NCBI GenBank assembly: GCA_965658445.1
Contig: CBFHSF010000013.1
Location: 1-64,000 of the forward strand
DNA from: CBFHSF01 sp965658445
GTDB taxonomy: Bacteria; Bacteroidota; Bacteroidia; Flavobacteriales; Schleiferiaceae
Direction of reading: 5' to 3'
DNA: 64,000 nucleotides
Both the position numbers and the translations under genes were made by a program. The notes under the pieces were generated by a model that was not told where the DNA came from, searched no databases, and saw only the letters and a program-made list of their open reading frames with translations. Of the stretch, positions 24,992 to 34,918 are shown piece by piece (within the stretch, counting starts at the first letter, position 1; every line of letters starts with the position of its first letter).

Positions 24992-26398
24992 TTACATATC
25001 ACTGTCTAGGAAATTCTTAAACTTATCTACCCAGTTCTCAAAAAATGATTTCTTGGGTTGATCGCCGTCTTCTTGGCTCTCTTCTGTTCTCTCTTCTTCA
25101 GCTCCTTCACCTGCTGTGGTATCTTCCACCTCTTCAGCAGATTCGGGTTCTTGGATAGTTGGCTCCGCTGGGGTTTCAACCGCAGAATCTGGAGCAGAGA
25201 TTAGGTCGGGATCTACTACCATGGGTTCTGTGATGGATTTGGAATTCAATCCTCTCATCAACAAACCAATGGATGTAGCGTATTGCGGGCTCGTCAATTC
25301 TTTTTCAGAATCGTGGGCCAAATGCTCATTGGGATAACCAATACGCGTAGTCATTCCCGTTACGTATTCTACCAATTGCTTGATGTGTTTGAGCTGAGAC
25401 CCTCCTCCTGTGAGGACAATTCCTGCTATCAAGCGCTTTTTCTGTTCGTTATAGCCGTAGGTCTTGACTTCATTAAAGACTTGCTCAATGATTTCAATGA
25501 CGCGAGCGTGAATGATTTTGGAAAGCATTTTGAGAGAAATCTCCTTGGGCTCTCTTCCGCGAAGACCTGGAATACTCACGATTTCGTTTTCCTTGTTTTC
25601 TCCGGGCCACGCCGACCCGAATTTGATCTTCAACAACTCGGCTTGCTTTTCAATAATCTCACAGCCCTCTTTGATGTCTTCCGTAATGATGTTACCACCA
25701 AAGGGAATCACGGCCGTATGGCGAATGATTCCATCTTTAAAAATGGCCACATCCGTTGTACCCCCGCCGATGTCCACAAGACATACTCCGGCTTCTTTTT
25801 CTTCTTGGCTGAGTACCGCCTCTGAAGACGCCAAGGGCTCTAAGGTTAGATCCGCAACGCCCAACTCGGCGTTTTTCACACATCGCCCGATGTTCTTAAT
25901 AGAAGACACCTGCCCCACTACGATGTGGAAATTCGCCTCCAACCGACCCCCGTACATACCTCTGGGCTCGCGAATGTCCGACTGACCGTCCACTCGGTAT
26001 TCCTGAGGGAGTACGTGAATTATTTCTTCGCCAGGCATCATGACCAACTTGTGGACATTGGAAATCAAGTTCTCAATGTCGTCGTCGTCAATAACCTCTT
26101 CAGCTTCTGTTCTGGTGATGTAATCTGAGTGCTGCAAACTACGGATGTGCTGTCCCGCAATTCCAACCACCACGTTTACAATCTTAAAGCCGCTAGCCTG
26201 CTCTGCAGACTCCACCGCTTTGTCAATGGACTCTATGGTTTGGACAATGTTGGTCACCACGCCGCGCTGCACGCCCAGAGACTTGGCCTTACCCAACCCC
26301 AATATTTCAATCTTGCCGTGATCATTAACAGTACCTACCACCGCAACAATTTTGGTGGTTCCAATATCAAGACCTACGGCTATGTTTTTAGTTTCCAT
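24992..26398 (-). CDS. ftsA: Cell division protein FtsA
   Basis: FtsA is an actin-like ATPase that anchors FtsZ to the membrane. It shows the phosphate-1 motif GLDIGTTKIVAVVG at residues 8-21, a 1C domain, VDIGGGTTDVAIF (phosphate-2) and GIVLTGGGSQLKHI (adenosine). The last 75 residues are an acidic linker (PESAEEVEDTTAGEGAEEE) that ends in an amphipathic helix (SFFENWVDKFKNFLDS). That helix is the usual membrane-targeting element. At 468 residues it is longer than E. coli FtsA (420) because of this linker. It overlaps ftsQ by 11 bases. Confidence 0.96.
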   Translation of the reverse strand: METKNIAVGLDIGTTKIVAVVGTVNDHGKIEILGLGKAKSLGVQRGVVTNIVQTIESIDKAVESAEQASGFKIVNVVVGIAGQHIRSLQHSDYITRTEAEEVIDDDDIENLISNVHKLVMMPGEEIIHVLPQEYRVDGQSDIREPRGMYGGRLEANFHIVVGQVSSIKNIGRCVKNAELGVADLTLEPLASSEAVLSQEEKEAGVCLVDIGGGTTDVAIFKDGIIRHTAVIPFGGNIITEDIKEGCEIIEKQAELLKIKFGSAWPGENKENEIVSIPGLRGREPKEISLKMLSKIIHARVIEIIEQVFNEVKTYGYNEQKKRLIAGIVLTGGGSQLKHIKQLVEYVTGMTTRIGYPNEHLAHDSEKELTSPQYATSIGLLMRGLNSKSITEPMVVDPDLISAPDSAVETPAEPTIQEPESAEEVEDTTAGEGAEEERTEESQEDGDQPKKSFFENWVDKFKNFLDSDM

Positions 26399-27131
26399 GG
26401 TTATTCCATTTTTTTGTCACCACTTGACCTTCGAATCTCAGGTCAATGGATTTTACATTTTCTAAGCCCGTCTGGGCGTACTGGTAAAAAACCTCGAGCT
26501 TCTGGCTCTTTACTCTAGAATCTGAGGTGTCCCCAAAAAATATGGTGTGATGACCTTCTTTTGGGTAAAGGACAAATCCTTTGTCACTTTGGTAATCAAC
26601 TCCCGAAATCCATGAGGACAAAAATTCACTGTCGCGAATCTGTGTTATCATGTAAAGCATAGAAAGTGTATCCGTGGTAGCGGGAATACCCCAGATGTAG
26701 GGAACGGGCGCTGAGAAATGGGGTGACAAGTCCATGGGACTACCGTAGGTGTCCAAATAATAACTTGTATTTCCCTCAAATACTCTCGCCATAGCCTCTT
26801 TTTGAAGCACGTTAATACACAGGGTTCCGTCTACAGTTGAAAATACCTCACTCTTTTGTATAAAGTTTTGATTATCAAGAGTTTCTTCTAACATTGAAAT
26901 GTTAATTTCTCCAATGGTGCGGATAATCGACGTATCTATTTCATTATCAACTACTTGACTTACCTCTTCCTCAGTGATAAACACCTGATCTTCGGGTGTT
27001 TTGATCTCAATTTTGACTTTTTGGAAGGGCGCCTCCTCGCTCTTCGAAGACACAAATGAAAGCAACACCACTACGCCAAGAGTGGCTAGTCCCCATAAAA
27101 TTCTACCCGCAACCTGTCTTTTACTTGCCAT
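26388..27131 (-). CDS. ftsQ: Cell division protein FtsQ
   Basis: FtsQ is a bitopic protein linking early and late divisome parts. The 247-residue protein has a short basic cytoplasmic tail, one helix (about residues 12-28) and a periplasmic part with a POTRA-like segment (VKIEIKTPEDQVFITEEEV) and a beta domain. Sequence conservation in FtsQ is low, so position between murC and ftsA weighs heavily in the call. It overlaps murC and ftsA by 11 bases each. Confidence 0.85.
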   Translation of the reverse strand: MASKRQVAGRILWGLATLGVVVLLSFVSSKSEEAPFQKVKIEIKTPEDQVFITEEEVSQVVDNEIDTSIIRTIGEINISMLEETLDNQNFIQKSEVFSTVDGTLCINVLQKEAMARVFEGNTSYYLDTYGSPMDLSPHFSAPVPYIWGIPATTDTLSMLYMITQIRDSEFLSSWISGVDYQSDKGFVLYPKEGHHTIFFGDTSDSRVKSQKLEVFYQYAQTGLENVKSIDLRFEGQVVTKKWNNHGN

Positions 27132-28479
27132 GTAACAATGCGGTTTTAATGGGTTCTACCAATCGGTCTATATCACCGGCTCCAAGGGTCAAAACCATCT
27201 CAGGTCTCTCTTCTTTCATGAGCTTTATCAATTCTTCTTTTTCGAGCACAGAGCCTTCAACATCCTCCATCATAGACACCAACCAGTCGGACGTAATTCC
27301 CTCAATAGGTTCTTCTCTGGCGGGATAAATCGGAAGCAAATACACTTGATCCGCCAAGTCCAATGCCTGGGCAAACTCCAATCCAAAATCTTTGGTCCTA
27401 GAAAACAAATGCGGCTGGAAAACCACCGTTACCTGCTTAGAAGGGAAGAGCTCCCTAGCGGCAGAAATGGCAGCTGTCAGTTCCGTAGGGTGATGTGCAT
27501 AGTCATCTATATATACTCTCTCTGGAGATTTGAAGTGTATATTGAATCGTCTGTAAACGCCTTTAAAGGATTCCAATCCCTTTTGAATATGCGTCCAATG
27601 AACGCCTGCCAAATGCGCCAAGGCACTTGCGCCCACTGCATTTTCTATGTTGTGTCTGCCGGGTAGTGGGAATCGAATTCCGGAGAGAACTCTCTTTTTC
27701 TGAGCCATTAGATCAAAGACAAAGGATCCGTCTTCTACGCGTATGTCTCGTCCCACAAAGTCCGCATCCGATTCAATTCCATACGTGAAGTCCGCCTCAA
27801 TATTAAGGTCTACTTGCTTTACCAATCGGCCCGATTTTCTGACATTGGTTCCAAACTCGTTAAAGCTTTCTACGATGCCAGACTCATCTCCATAGATGTC
27901 CAAATGATCGGGGTCCATGGAAGTAATAAGTCCTACTTCGGGCTTTAAATAATGGAAACTGCGGTCAAACTCATCGGCCTCAATAACCACTTCCTTAGCT
28001 TTTCCCACCAAGAAGTTGGTGTTGTAATTCCAAGAAATCCCCCCCAAGAAGGCATTGACATCAATTCCTGAATCTTTGAGGAGATGAGCAAGCAAAGAAG
28101 AAGTTGTGGTTTTACCGTGGGTTCCAGCCACCGCATAACTCCTTCCGGCATTGGCGATTTCTGCCAAAATGCGTGCGCGCTTGTACAAGTCAAATCCATT
28201 GGATTTGTAGTACTGATATTCTTCGTGGTTATCGGGAATGGCCGGTGTGTAGACCACCAACGTATTTTCTATATCTCTAAACTCCTTGGGGATATTGGAG
28301 ATTCCATCTTTGTAGTGAATCTTGGCGCCTTCTTTTGTAAGGGCTTTGGTAATGGAACTGGACGTCTTATCGTACCCAGCCACTCTGTAGTTTTTGGACA
28401 GGAAGAATCGGGCCAAGGCGCTCATACCAATGCCGCCTATGCCGATAAAATAAACCCTATCAAAATTCTTCAGATTCAC
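27121..28479 (-). CDS. murC: UDP-N-acetylmuramate--L-alanine ligase
   Basis: MurC adds L-alanine to UDP-MurNAc in the cytoplasm. It begins NLKNFDRVYFIGIGGIGMSAL (nucleotide-sugar loop) and has the ATP loop VAGTHGKTTTSSLL, the EADEFDRSF motif, the HHPTE motif and the C-terminal LTLGAGDID. I use the GTG at 28479, whose last three bases with the next base form the murG stop (GTGA overlap), giving strict translational coupling. It also matches the usual start of flavobacterial MurC. The frame extends to another GTG at 28488. Length about 452 residues. Confidence 0.95.
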   Translation of the reverse strand: MNLKNFDRVYFIGIGGIGMSALARFFLSKNYRVAGYDKTSSSITKALTKEGAKIHYKDGISNIPKEFRDIENTLVVYTPAIPDNHEEYQYYKSNGFDLYKRARILAEIANAGRSYAVAGTHGKTTTSSLLAHLLKDSGIDVNAFLGGISWNYNTNFLVGKAKEVVIEADEFDRSFHYLKPEVGLITSMDPDHLDIYGDESGIVESFNEFGTNVRKSGRLVKQVDLNIEADFTYGIESDADFVGRDIRVEDGSFVFDLMAQKKRVLSGIRFPLPGRHNIENAVGASALAHLAGVHWTHIQKGLESFKGVYRRFNIHFKSPERVYIDDYAHHPTELTAAISAARELFPSKQVTVVFQPHLFSRTKDFGLEFAQALDLADQVYLLPIYPAREEPIEGITSDWLVSMMEDVEGSVLEKEELIKLMKEERPEMVLTLGAGDIDRLVEPIKTALLHGK

Positions 28480-29570
28480 GATACCCACTTATTAATACAA
28501 TTGACAATATCTTCTGTAGCATTGGGCTTGGCCAACGCTGAAATCTTTTCAGACATGTGCTCCCGAGTCCTTGTATCACGTAGCAACTCACTGACCGTAG
28601 CTCCCACCTGTGAAGCCTCCGTTTCAGGGAGGAGAATGGCCGCTCCTACATCAGAAAACGCCTTGGCATTTTTGGTCTGATGGTCTTCAGCCACATTAGG
28701 AGAAGGGATAAGAATGGCTGGTTTTCCCACCACGGACAACTCCGACAGGGTTCCAGCACCCGCTCTTGACAAAATCACCGAAGCCGCCTCGTAGGCCGTA
28801 TTCATATCATGAATAAAATCGGTAATAATCAATCCTTCGCGTTCAGGAATATCTTGCTTAAGCGCTTCCACATATATCTTACCGCATTGCCACAACACCT
28901 GATACCCGGCGTCTAGCCACTGAGAATAACTCTCGGATACAGCGCGGTTGATGGCGCGTGCCCCAAGGCTACCTCCCAAAATCAAAATGATGGGTTTTTC
29001 TGGTGACAACCCCAACCGATGTGCCGCTGCACTGGGATCTTCTGCGATGTCCAAAAGTTGGGCGCGTATGGGATTTCCGGTTTTTACAATGGCTTGAGCG
29101 GGGAACCACTTTTCCAATCCATCATAGGCCACGCAAATGCTTTTGGCCTTAGAGGAAAGGAGCTTGTTGGTAATCCCTGGATAGGAATTCTGCTCTTGAA
29201 TGACCGTGGGAATATTTCTCAACTGCGCAGCCCACAAGAGCGGCCCACTAGCAAAACCTCCGGTTCCAATGACAATGTCCGGTTGAAACTCGCGAATGAG
29301 CTTTTTACACTTGAGCAAACTCTTCCAGAGCTTGATGGGAAAGGAGATGTTCTTTTTCCAATCCGTTCTCTGAATGCCCGAGATTGTAATCCCATGGATT
29401 ACGTATCCAGCGGCGGGTACTTTTTGCATTTCCATGCGATCATCCGCACCCACAAACTCTATGGCCGCGTTGGGTGCTCTTTTGGCAATCTCATCGGCTA
29501 TGGAAAGTGCGGGAAAGATATGACCTCCCGTTCCACCACCCGATATCATTACTCTGATGTTCTTTTTCAT
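28476..29570 (-). CDS. murG: UDP-GlcNAc:lipid-linked MurNAc-pentapeptide GlcNAc transferase
   Basis: MurG converts lipid I to lipid II at the inner face of the membrane. The 364-residue GT28 enzyme has the N-terminal loop SGGGTGGHIFPALSIA, GTGGFASGP, the hydrophobic patch expected for membrane docking and the C-terminal donor site SRAGAGTLSELSVVGKPAIL. Its ATG overlaps the ftsW stop in ATGA. Confidence 0.97.
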   Translation of the reverse strand: MKKNIRVMISGGGTGGHIFPALSIADEIAKRAPNAAIEFVGADDRMEMQKVPAAGYVIHGITISGIQRTDWKKNISFPIKLWKSLLKCKKLIREFQPDIVIGTGGFASGPLLWAAQLRNIPTVIQEQNSYPGITNKLLSSKAKSICVAYDGLEKWFPAQAIVKTGNPIRAQLLDIAEDPSAAAHRLGLSPEKPIILILGGSLGARAINRAVSESYSQWLDAGYQVLWQCGKIYVEALKQDIPEREGLIITDFIHDMNTAYEAASVILSRAGAGTLSELSVVGKPAILIPSPNVAEDHQTKNAKAFSDVGAAILLPETEASQVGATVSELLRDTRTREHMSEKISALAKPNATEDIVNCINKWVS

Positions 29571-30778
29571 GCCAATTCAGGATTAGAGGAGTTTTCACTG
29601 AGGATTTCCGAAGGGTCCACTTCTTCCGATGCTTCAGATTCTTCGGGTTTTTCTATAAAGGATCTACTTACACTGATGATCATTCCCAAGGCAATGCAAG
29701 TCATCCAAATAGAAGACCCCCCCGCGGATACCAGTGGCAAAGTTTGCCCGGTTACGGGAATGAGGTTAACGGCAACAGCCATATTTATAAACGCCTGAAA
29801 TACGATACCAATACCCAATCCTATGGATAAATATTTTCCAAAGGGGCTGGGACTCCGCATGGCGATTCTAACAATTCTAAAAAACAGGAAAATGTACAAT
29901 CCGATGATCAAAAGCCCAGTAATCACTCCAAATTCTTCAATGATTACGGCATAAATAAAGTCGGAGTTGGACTGTGGTAAAAAGTTTTTTTGCACGCTCT
30001 TCCCAGGGCCTTTTCCAAAAACACCACCTTGGGCAATGGCCATCTTGGCTTTAGACACCTGATAGTTGCTCTCTGCATCACCGGCAGAGAAATTTTCTAT
30101 TCGGGCCTTCCAAGTACTTACGCGATTGGAAATATTAGGAAAAATCAAGACCACGCCAATAAACATTGCCAGTCCAAACAATCCCGCTCCAATGCTTAGC
30201 CCAATGTATTTCATGGGGAAATACCCTATGATCAACAAAATCATAGACAGCAAGAAAATTAGCGCCGCCGTAGAGAAGTTGGCAGGCAAAATCAAAGCAC
30301 AAACGGCTCCAATGGGCAGTAAAAAATAGAGAATAGCATCTCTAAGTGAAAGATTCTTTACATCGTATTTGGCGAGGTTCCTAGCCAAGAAAACCAGTAG
30401 TGCAATACTGGCCAAGGCAGAAGTCTGAAAGGTGAATCCCAAGACGGGAATGCGAATCCAACGGCTGGCGTTGGCATTGCCAATGGTGGTTCCTTGCCCC
30501 AAGGTATATATCAGGAGAAAAAGTACAATGGGCCCCACCAAAAGGGATATTCCAGCGAAATACTTATAGTTGATCTTGTGAATAAAGTACATGGCAGAAA
30601 ACCCAATGGCCAAGTGAACTAGGTGCTTAATCAGCATGGCCGTGGTGTTTCCATTGGAATACATAAATGCAATATTGCTCGATGCACTATAGACCGGCAT
30701 AAAGCTAAAGAGGGCCAACAGACCCGCAATGGCCCAGATGACTTTGTCTCCCTTTATGTATTCTGCTATTTTCTTCAT
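29567..30778 (-). CDS. ftsW: SEDS-family peptidoglycan glycosyltransferase FtsW
   Basis: FtsW polymerises lipid II into septal glycan together with FtsI. The 403-residue protein has about ten helices. It carries the SEDS regions GKGPGKSVQKNFLPQSNSDFIYAV with the following IIEEFG, and ending IPVTGQTLPLVSAGGSS. A cytoplasmic acidic tail follows (SEASEEVDPSEIL). It starts at ATG 30778, 46 bases after murD. Position in the dcw order favours FtsW over RodA. Confidence 0.96.
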   Translation of the reverse strand: MKKIAEYIKGDKVIWAIAGLLALFSFMPVYSASSNIAFMYSNGNTTAMLIKHLVHLAIGFSAMYFIHKINYKYFAGISLLVGPIVLFLLIYTLGQGTTIGNANASRWIRIPVLGFTFQTSALASIALLVFLARNLAKYDVKNLSLRDAILYFLLPIGAVCALILPANFSTAALIFLLSMILLIIGYFPMKYIGLSIGAGLFGLAMFIGVVLIFPNISNRVSTWKARIENFSAGDAESNYQVSKAKMAIAQGGVFGKGPGKSVQKNFLPQSNSDFIYAVIIEEFGVITGLLIIGLYIFLFFRIVRIAMRSPSPFGKYLSIGLGIGIVFQAFINMAVAVNLIPVTGQTLPLVSAGGSSIWMTCIALGMIISVSRSFIEKPEESEASEEVDPSEILSENSSNPELA

Positions 30779-30824
30779 TTTCTAATCCTTACCACAGGTT
30801 TTGAAAGTTGCCATGGTACAGCTC

Positions 30825-32168
30825 TTACAAGCTGCGAACTCTTTCCTTAAACTGGCGACCTCTGTCTTCGTAATTCTCGAAGAGATCAAAACTCGCACAG
30901 GCAGGAGACAGCAATACAGCGTCGCCTTTCTCACCCAATGAATAGGCCATGCGAACCGCATCATCCATAGACTGTGTTTCAATGATCATATCTACGGATT
31001 GAGCAAATTCTTGAATGATCTTGTCATTGTCTTTACCCAAGCAAACGATAGCTTTTACGTGCTGACCTACTAAGGGAAGCAACTGAGAGTAGTCATTCCC
31101 TTTGTCCACACCCCCAGCGATCCAAATGATAGGTTTTTTCATGGACTCCAAAGCGTAAAATGTGGAGTTTACATTGGTAGCTTTAGAGTCGTTGATAAAC
31201 TCGATTCCCAAAACCTCAATTACGGGCTCCAAGCGGTGCTCGATGGTTTCAAAATCCGCCAAGCTATCGCGGATAACTTCCTTGCGGATGTTTAGTAATT
31301 TTGCCGCTAGTCCTGCAGCCATGCTGTTGTACGTGTTGTGCTTGCCTTGTAAGGCCAATTCTTCAATCTTCATTTTCTCCTGATTTATTTCGATGGTGAT
31401 GTTTTCTTCTTGTAAATACCCGCCCTTCTTGGGATGCTGATAGAGGGTAATGGGAATTTGCGCTCCCTTTAAATTGGATTTGGCGGCTGCCATGGCCTTG
31501 AGAGATTCTTCGTCATCTAAATTGTAGATGAAGTAGTCTTCTTTGCTCTGATTCATGCCAATTCGCATTTTGGACGCGGCATAGGCCTCCATGCGATTTC
31601 CGTATCTGTCGAGGTGATCCGGGGTGATGTTGGTGACAATGGAAATATGAGGTGTGAAGTGCACGATGTCGTCGAGTTGAAAACTGCTGACTTCGAGCAC
31701 ATACCACTCCGTGTCGTTTTCAGCGACCTGCCCTGCGTAACTCTTTCCGATATTTCCCGCAAGGGATACATCCAATCCGGCGCGCTTTAAAATCTGATAG
31801 GTCAAAAGGGCCGTTGTCGTCTTTCCATTGCTTCCGGTAATGGCAACCACTTTTCCCTTGGAATGGCGATACCCCCATTCGATTTCTGAAATCACCTCTA
31901 CACCTGCTTCCATCAATTGGACAATAACAGGGGCTGTAGGAGGAATTCCAGGACTCTTGATAGCAATAGAGCAGAGGAGCAATTTCTCCATGCTGTGCTG
32001 TCCTTCTTCGTATGAAATCTCATTCTCATCCAAGGTTCTCGTCTTTTTGGAACCAATGGAGTTGAGAGAGGACACAAAGACATCATGCCCCTTAGCCTTG
32101 GCCAAAAGAGCGGCCCCTACGCCGCTTTCGCCAGCGCCCAACACTGCGATATGTAGGCGTTCTGACAT
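30825..32168 (-). CDS. murD: UDP-N-acetylmuramoyl-L-alanine--D-glutamate ligase
   Basis: MurD adds D-glutamate to UDP-MurNAc-L-Ala. Motifs are VLGAGESGVGAALLAKAKG at the start, the ATP loop VVAITGSNGKTTTALL, LEVSSFQLD, NITPDHLDRYG, the EHRLE motif, NDSKATNVNST and the C-terminal LLSPACASFDLF. It has 447 residues, typical of the family. The ATG shares its A with the mraY stop. Confidence 0.96.
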   Translation of the reverse strand: MSERLHIAVLGAGESGVGAALLAKAKGHDVFVSSLNSIGSKKTRTLDENEISYEEGQHSMEKLLLCSIAIKSPGIPPTAPVIVQLMEAGVEVISEIEWGYRHSKGKVVAITGSNGKTTTALLTYQILKRAGLDVSLAGNIGKSYAGQVAENDTEWYVLEVSSFQLDDIVHFTPHISIVTNITPDHLDRYGNRMEAYAASKMRIGMNQSKEDYFIYNLDDEESLKAMAAAKSNLKGAQIPITLYQHPKKGGYLQEENITIEINQEKMKIEELALQGKHNTYNSMAAGLAAKLLNIRKEVIRDSLADFETIEHRLEPVIEVLGIEFINDSKATNVNSTFYALESMKKPIIWIAGGVDKGNDYSQLLPLVGQHVKAIVCLGKDNDKIIQEFAQSVDMIIETQSMDDAVRMAYSLGEKGDAVLLSPACASFDLFENYEDRGRQFKERVRSL

Positions 32169-33406
32169 TATCTAAGCTTGAGGGTTATGATGGCAAATAC
32201 GGCGAGCATAATGCCCACAATCCAGAATCGAGTGACGATTTTACTTTCGTGGTATCCCTTTTTCTGGTAGTGGTGATGAAGGGGCGACATCAAAAAGATG
32301 CGACGACCCTCTCCAAATTTTTTCTTGGTGTATTTAAAGTAGCTGACTTGCATGATTACGGAAATATTTTCCGCTAGGAACACCCCACATAAAATGGGAA
32401 TCAGCAACTCCTTTCTCACAGCGATGGCAAAGGTGGCTATGATGGCCCCAATGGCAAGAGAACCGGTATCTCCCATAAAGACTTGAGCAGGGAAACTGTT
32501 GTACCACAAAAACCCAATACACGCACCCAAGAAGGCAGCGGCAAAGACCACCATTTCTCCGGACTGGGGTATGTACATGATGTTTAGGTAGTCGGCAAAA
32601 ATCAACGACCCCGAAACGTAGGCAAGCACCGCCAAGGCGACGCCAATAATGGCACTGGTTCCCGTGGCCAGACCGTCCAAACCATCCGTAAGGTTGGCAC
32701 CGTTAGAAACCGCAGTAATGATAAATATGACAATGGGAATAAATATGAGCCACGAGTACTTTTGGTAATCGGGACCTATCCACATCAAAAGCTTCGCGTA
32801 GTCAAACTCGTTGTTTTTAAAGAAGGGGATGGTGGTTTTTGTGGAGCGTTCCGCATCGTTGAACAAGGGTAGATTGTCCATAGTCTCCCCGTACAATTCA
32901 ATGTGATCCGATTGCGTAACCGCCTGTTCTTTCATGGTCACATCGGGATGGAAGTACAGAATGCTTCCCACGATAATCCCCAAGGTCACCTGACCCAAGA
33001 CCTTAAACTTTCCACGAAGGCCTTCTTTGTTCTTTTTGAAGACTTTTATATAATCATCAGCAAATCCAATTCCTCCCATCCAAACGGTGGTGAGAATCAG
33101 AAGCAATACGTATATATTGTCCAAACGCGCCACCAACAAAACCGGAATGAGTATGGCCGCAATAATGATTAAGCCTCCCATAGTAGGTGTACCGGCTTTC
33201 TGGGTTTGTCCTTCCAATCCCAAATCGCGTATGGTTTCACCGATCTGCTGCTTCTGCAAGAGTCGGATGATTCGCTTTCCAAAAATCAAGGAAACCACCA
33301 ATGACAAGACCACGGCAAGCCCTGCTCTAAAGGTGATGTACTTAAACACACCGGTTCCGGGAATGTCATAGGCCTGATCTAAATACTCAAATAAGTAGTA
33401 CAGCAT
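32168..33406 (-). CDS. mraY: Phospho-MurNAc-pentapeptide transferase MraY
   Basis: MraY forms lipid I from UDP-MurNAc-pentapeptide and undecaprenyl phosphate. The 412-residue protein has about ten helices, the motifs GTPTMGG, FADDYIK, NLTDGLDGLATG, FMGDTGSLAIG and the MSPLHHHYQKKG loop near the C-terminus. A periplasmic insert near residues 165-200 (GETMDNLPLFNDAERSTKTT) is as in other Bacteroidota. Confidence 0.97.
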   Translation of the reverse strand: MLYYLFEYLDQAYDIPGTGVFKYITFRAGLAVVLSLVVSLIFGKRIIRLLQKQQIGETIRDLGLEGQTQKAGTPTMGGLIIIAAILIPVLLVARLDNIYVLLLILTTVWMGGIGFADDYIKVFKKNKEGLRGKFKVLGQVTLGIIVGSILYFHPDVTMKEQAVTQSDHIELYGETMDNLPLFNDAERSTKTTIPFFKNNEFDYAKLLMWIGPDYQKYSWLIFIPIVIFIITAVSNGANLTDGLDGLATGTSAIIGVALAVLAYVSGSLIFADYLNIMYIPQSGEMVVFAAAFLGACIGFLWYNSFPAQVFMGDTGSLAIGAIIATFAIAVRKELLIPILCGVFLAENISVIMQVSYFKYTKKKFGEGRRIFLMSPLHHHYQKKGYHESKIVTRFWIVGIMLAVFAIITLKLR

Positions 33407-33442
33407 TTCGGATGGATTTAGTTGTTGATTGTTCTTGGTTAA

Positions 33443-34912
33443 TTATTCGGGGTGGATTACGGTTAATTCTTCTTTTAAAATCTCGACATCGTCAAAGGGA
33501 TGTTTGACCCCATTGATGTCTTGGTATTTCTCGTGACCCTTGCCAGCTACGAGAATAATGTCGCCAGGAGCCGCCATGCGGACCGCTGCACGTATGGCTT
33601 CTTTTCTGTCCAAAATGGAAAGACATTTGCGAGTGTTTTGCGGCTCTATTCCGCCTTCCATTTGCTTGAGTATTTCGGCGGGATCTTCCGTTCTTGGATT
33701 GTCTGAAGTGAGAATAACTTGGTCACTCATCTCCGAGGCAATACGAGCCATTTCTGGACGCTTGGCAGCATCTCTGTCTCCACCACAGCCGACCACAGTA
33801 ATCAACTTCTCATTGCGCGTGCGAATCTGACCTATGGTGCTCAATACATTTTCTAGTGCATCAGGAGTGTGGGCATAGTCTACGAGACCGGTGATTTTTC
33901 CCTTTGGACTCTCCACCGTCTGGAACCTTCCCTCCACAGCACCTAGTGTAGACATGACCGTCATGGTTTGTAAAGGATCGGCTCCCAATTGAGATGCCAC
34001 ACCGTAAACCGCAGCTAAGTTGTAGGCATTGAAGGGACCGACCATTCTGGACCAAAACTCTTGGTCATTGATCTTGAGAAGCAAACCAGAAAACTGATTT
34101 TCCAAAATCTTCGCCTTGTAATCTGCTTCGGATTTTAGGGCATATGTAAAAATTCGTGCGCGCGTATTTTGCACCATGACCATTCCGTTTTTGTCATCGG
34201 TATTGACGAGCGCAAAAGCATCTGCTGTAAGACCATCAAAAAGCAATTTTTTGGCGGCTATATATTCCTTAAAGGTCTTGTGGTAGTCTAGGTGATCGTG
34301 TGAGATATTGGTGAAAACCGCACCTGCAAATCGGATGCCCGCCACGCGTTTTTGGTGCAACCCATGTGAAGACACTTCCATAAAAGCGTATTTACATCCC
34401 CTGTTGACCATCTCGCGCAACAACCTCTGAATGGTGATGGCATCTGGAGTGGTATGGGTAGCTTCCAACTCCTCCCTCTGCACCAAATTGCGAACCGTTG
34501 ACAAAAGTCCCGAGGCAATTTTTTGCGACTGAAACAACTCATATAGCGTTGTAGCCACAGTGGTTTTCCCGTTGGTTCCGGTAATCCCAACTACTTGCAA
34601 CTCCTCAGAAGGTCTGTCATAGAAATTGGACGCTGCGATACCCAAAGCTTCGGCAGCATCTTTGACCACGAGGTAAGTCACCCCTTCTTCTTTTTTTTCT
34701 GGAAGGACCTCACAGATAATAGCAATGGCTCCCTTTTGAATGGCGACATCAATAAATCGATGACCATCGACCTGAGTTCCCGAAATGGCCACGAACAAAC
34801 TCTCGCGCTGAACCGCTCGAGAATCCATGTACAATGCGGAGATGGCCATGTGTGTATGACCGACCACTTCCTCAAGGGATACTCCGTACAATATGTCTTT
34901 TAATAGCTTCAT
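33443..34912 (-). CDS. murE: UDP-MurNAc-tripeptide synthetase (meso-diaminopimelate type)
   Basis: MurE adds the third amino acid to UDP-MurNAc-L-Ala-D-Glu. It has the ATP loop VVGITGTNGKTTVATTLYEL, the TTPDAITIQ motif, EVSSHGLHQKR, HDHLDYH and VDYAHTPDALE. The specificity loop TSDNPRTEDP (DNPR) is the signature for meso-diaminopimelate rather than lysine. Length 489 residues. It starts at ATG 34912, 6 bases after ftsI. Confidence 0.96.
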   Translation of the reverse strand: MKLLKDILYGVSLEEVVGHTHMAISALYMDSRAVQRESLFVAISGTQVDGHRFIDVAIQKGAIAIICEVLPEKKEEGVTYLVVKDAAEALGIAASNFYDRPSEELQVVGITGTNGKTTVATTLYELFQSQKIASGLLSTVRNLVQREELEATHTTPDAITIQRLLREMVNRGCKYAFMEVSSHGLHQKRVAGIRFAGAVFTNISHDHLDYHKTFKEYIAAKKLLFDGLTADAFALVNTDDKNGMVMVQNTRARIFTYALKSEADYKAKILENQFSGLLLKINDQEFWSRMVGPFNAYNLAAVYGVASQLGADPLQTMTVMSTLGAVEGRFQTVESPKGKITGLVDYAHTPDALENVLSTIGQIRTRNEKLITVVGCGGDRDAAKRPEMARIASEMSDQVILTSDNPRTEDPAEILKQMEGGIEPQNTRKCLSILDRKEAIRAAVRMAAPGDIILVAGKGHEKYQDINGVKHPFDDVEILKEELTVIHPE

Positions 34913-34918
34913 CTCTGC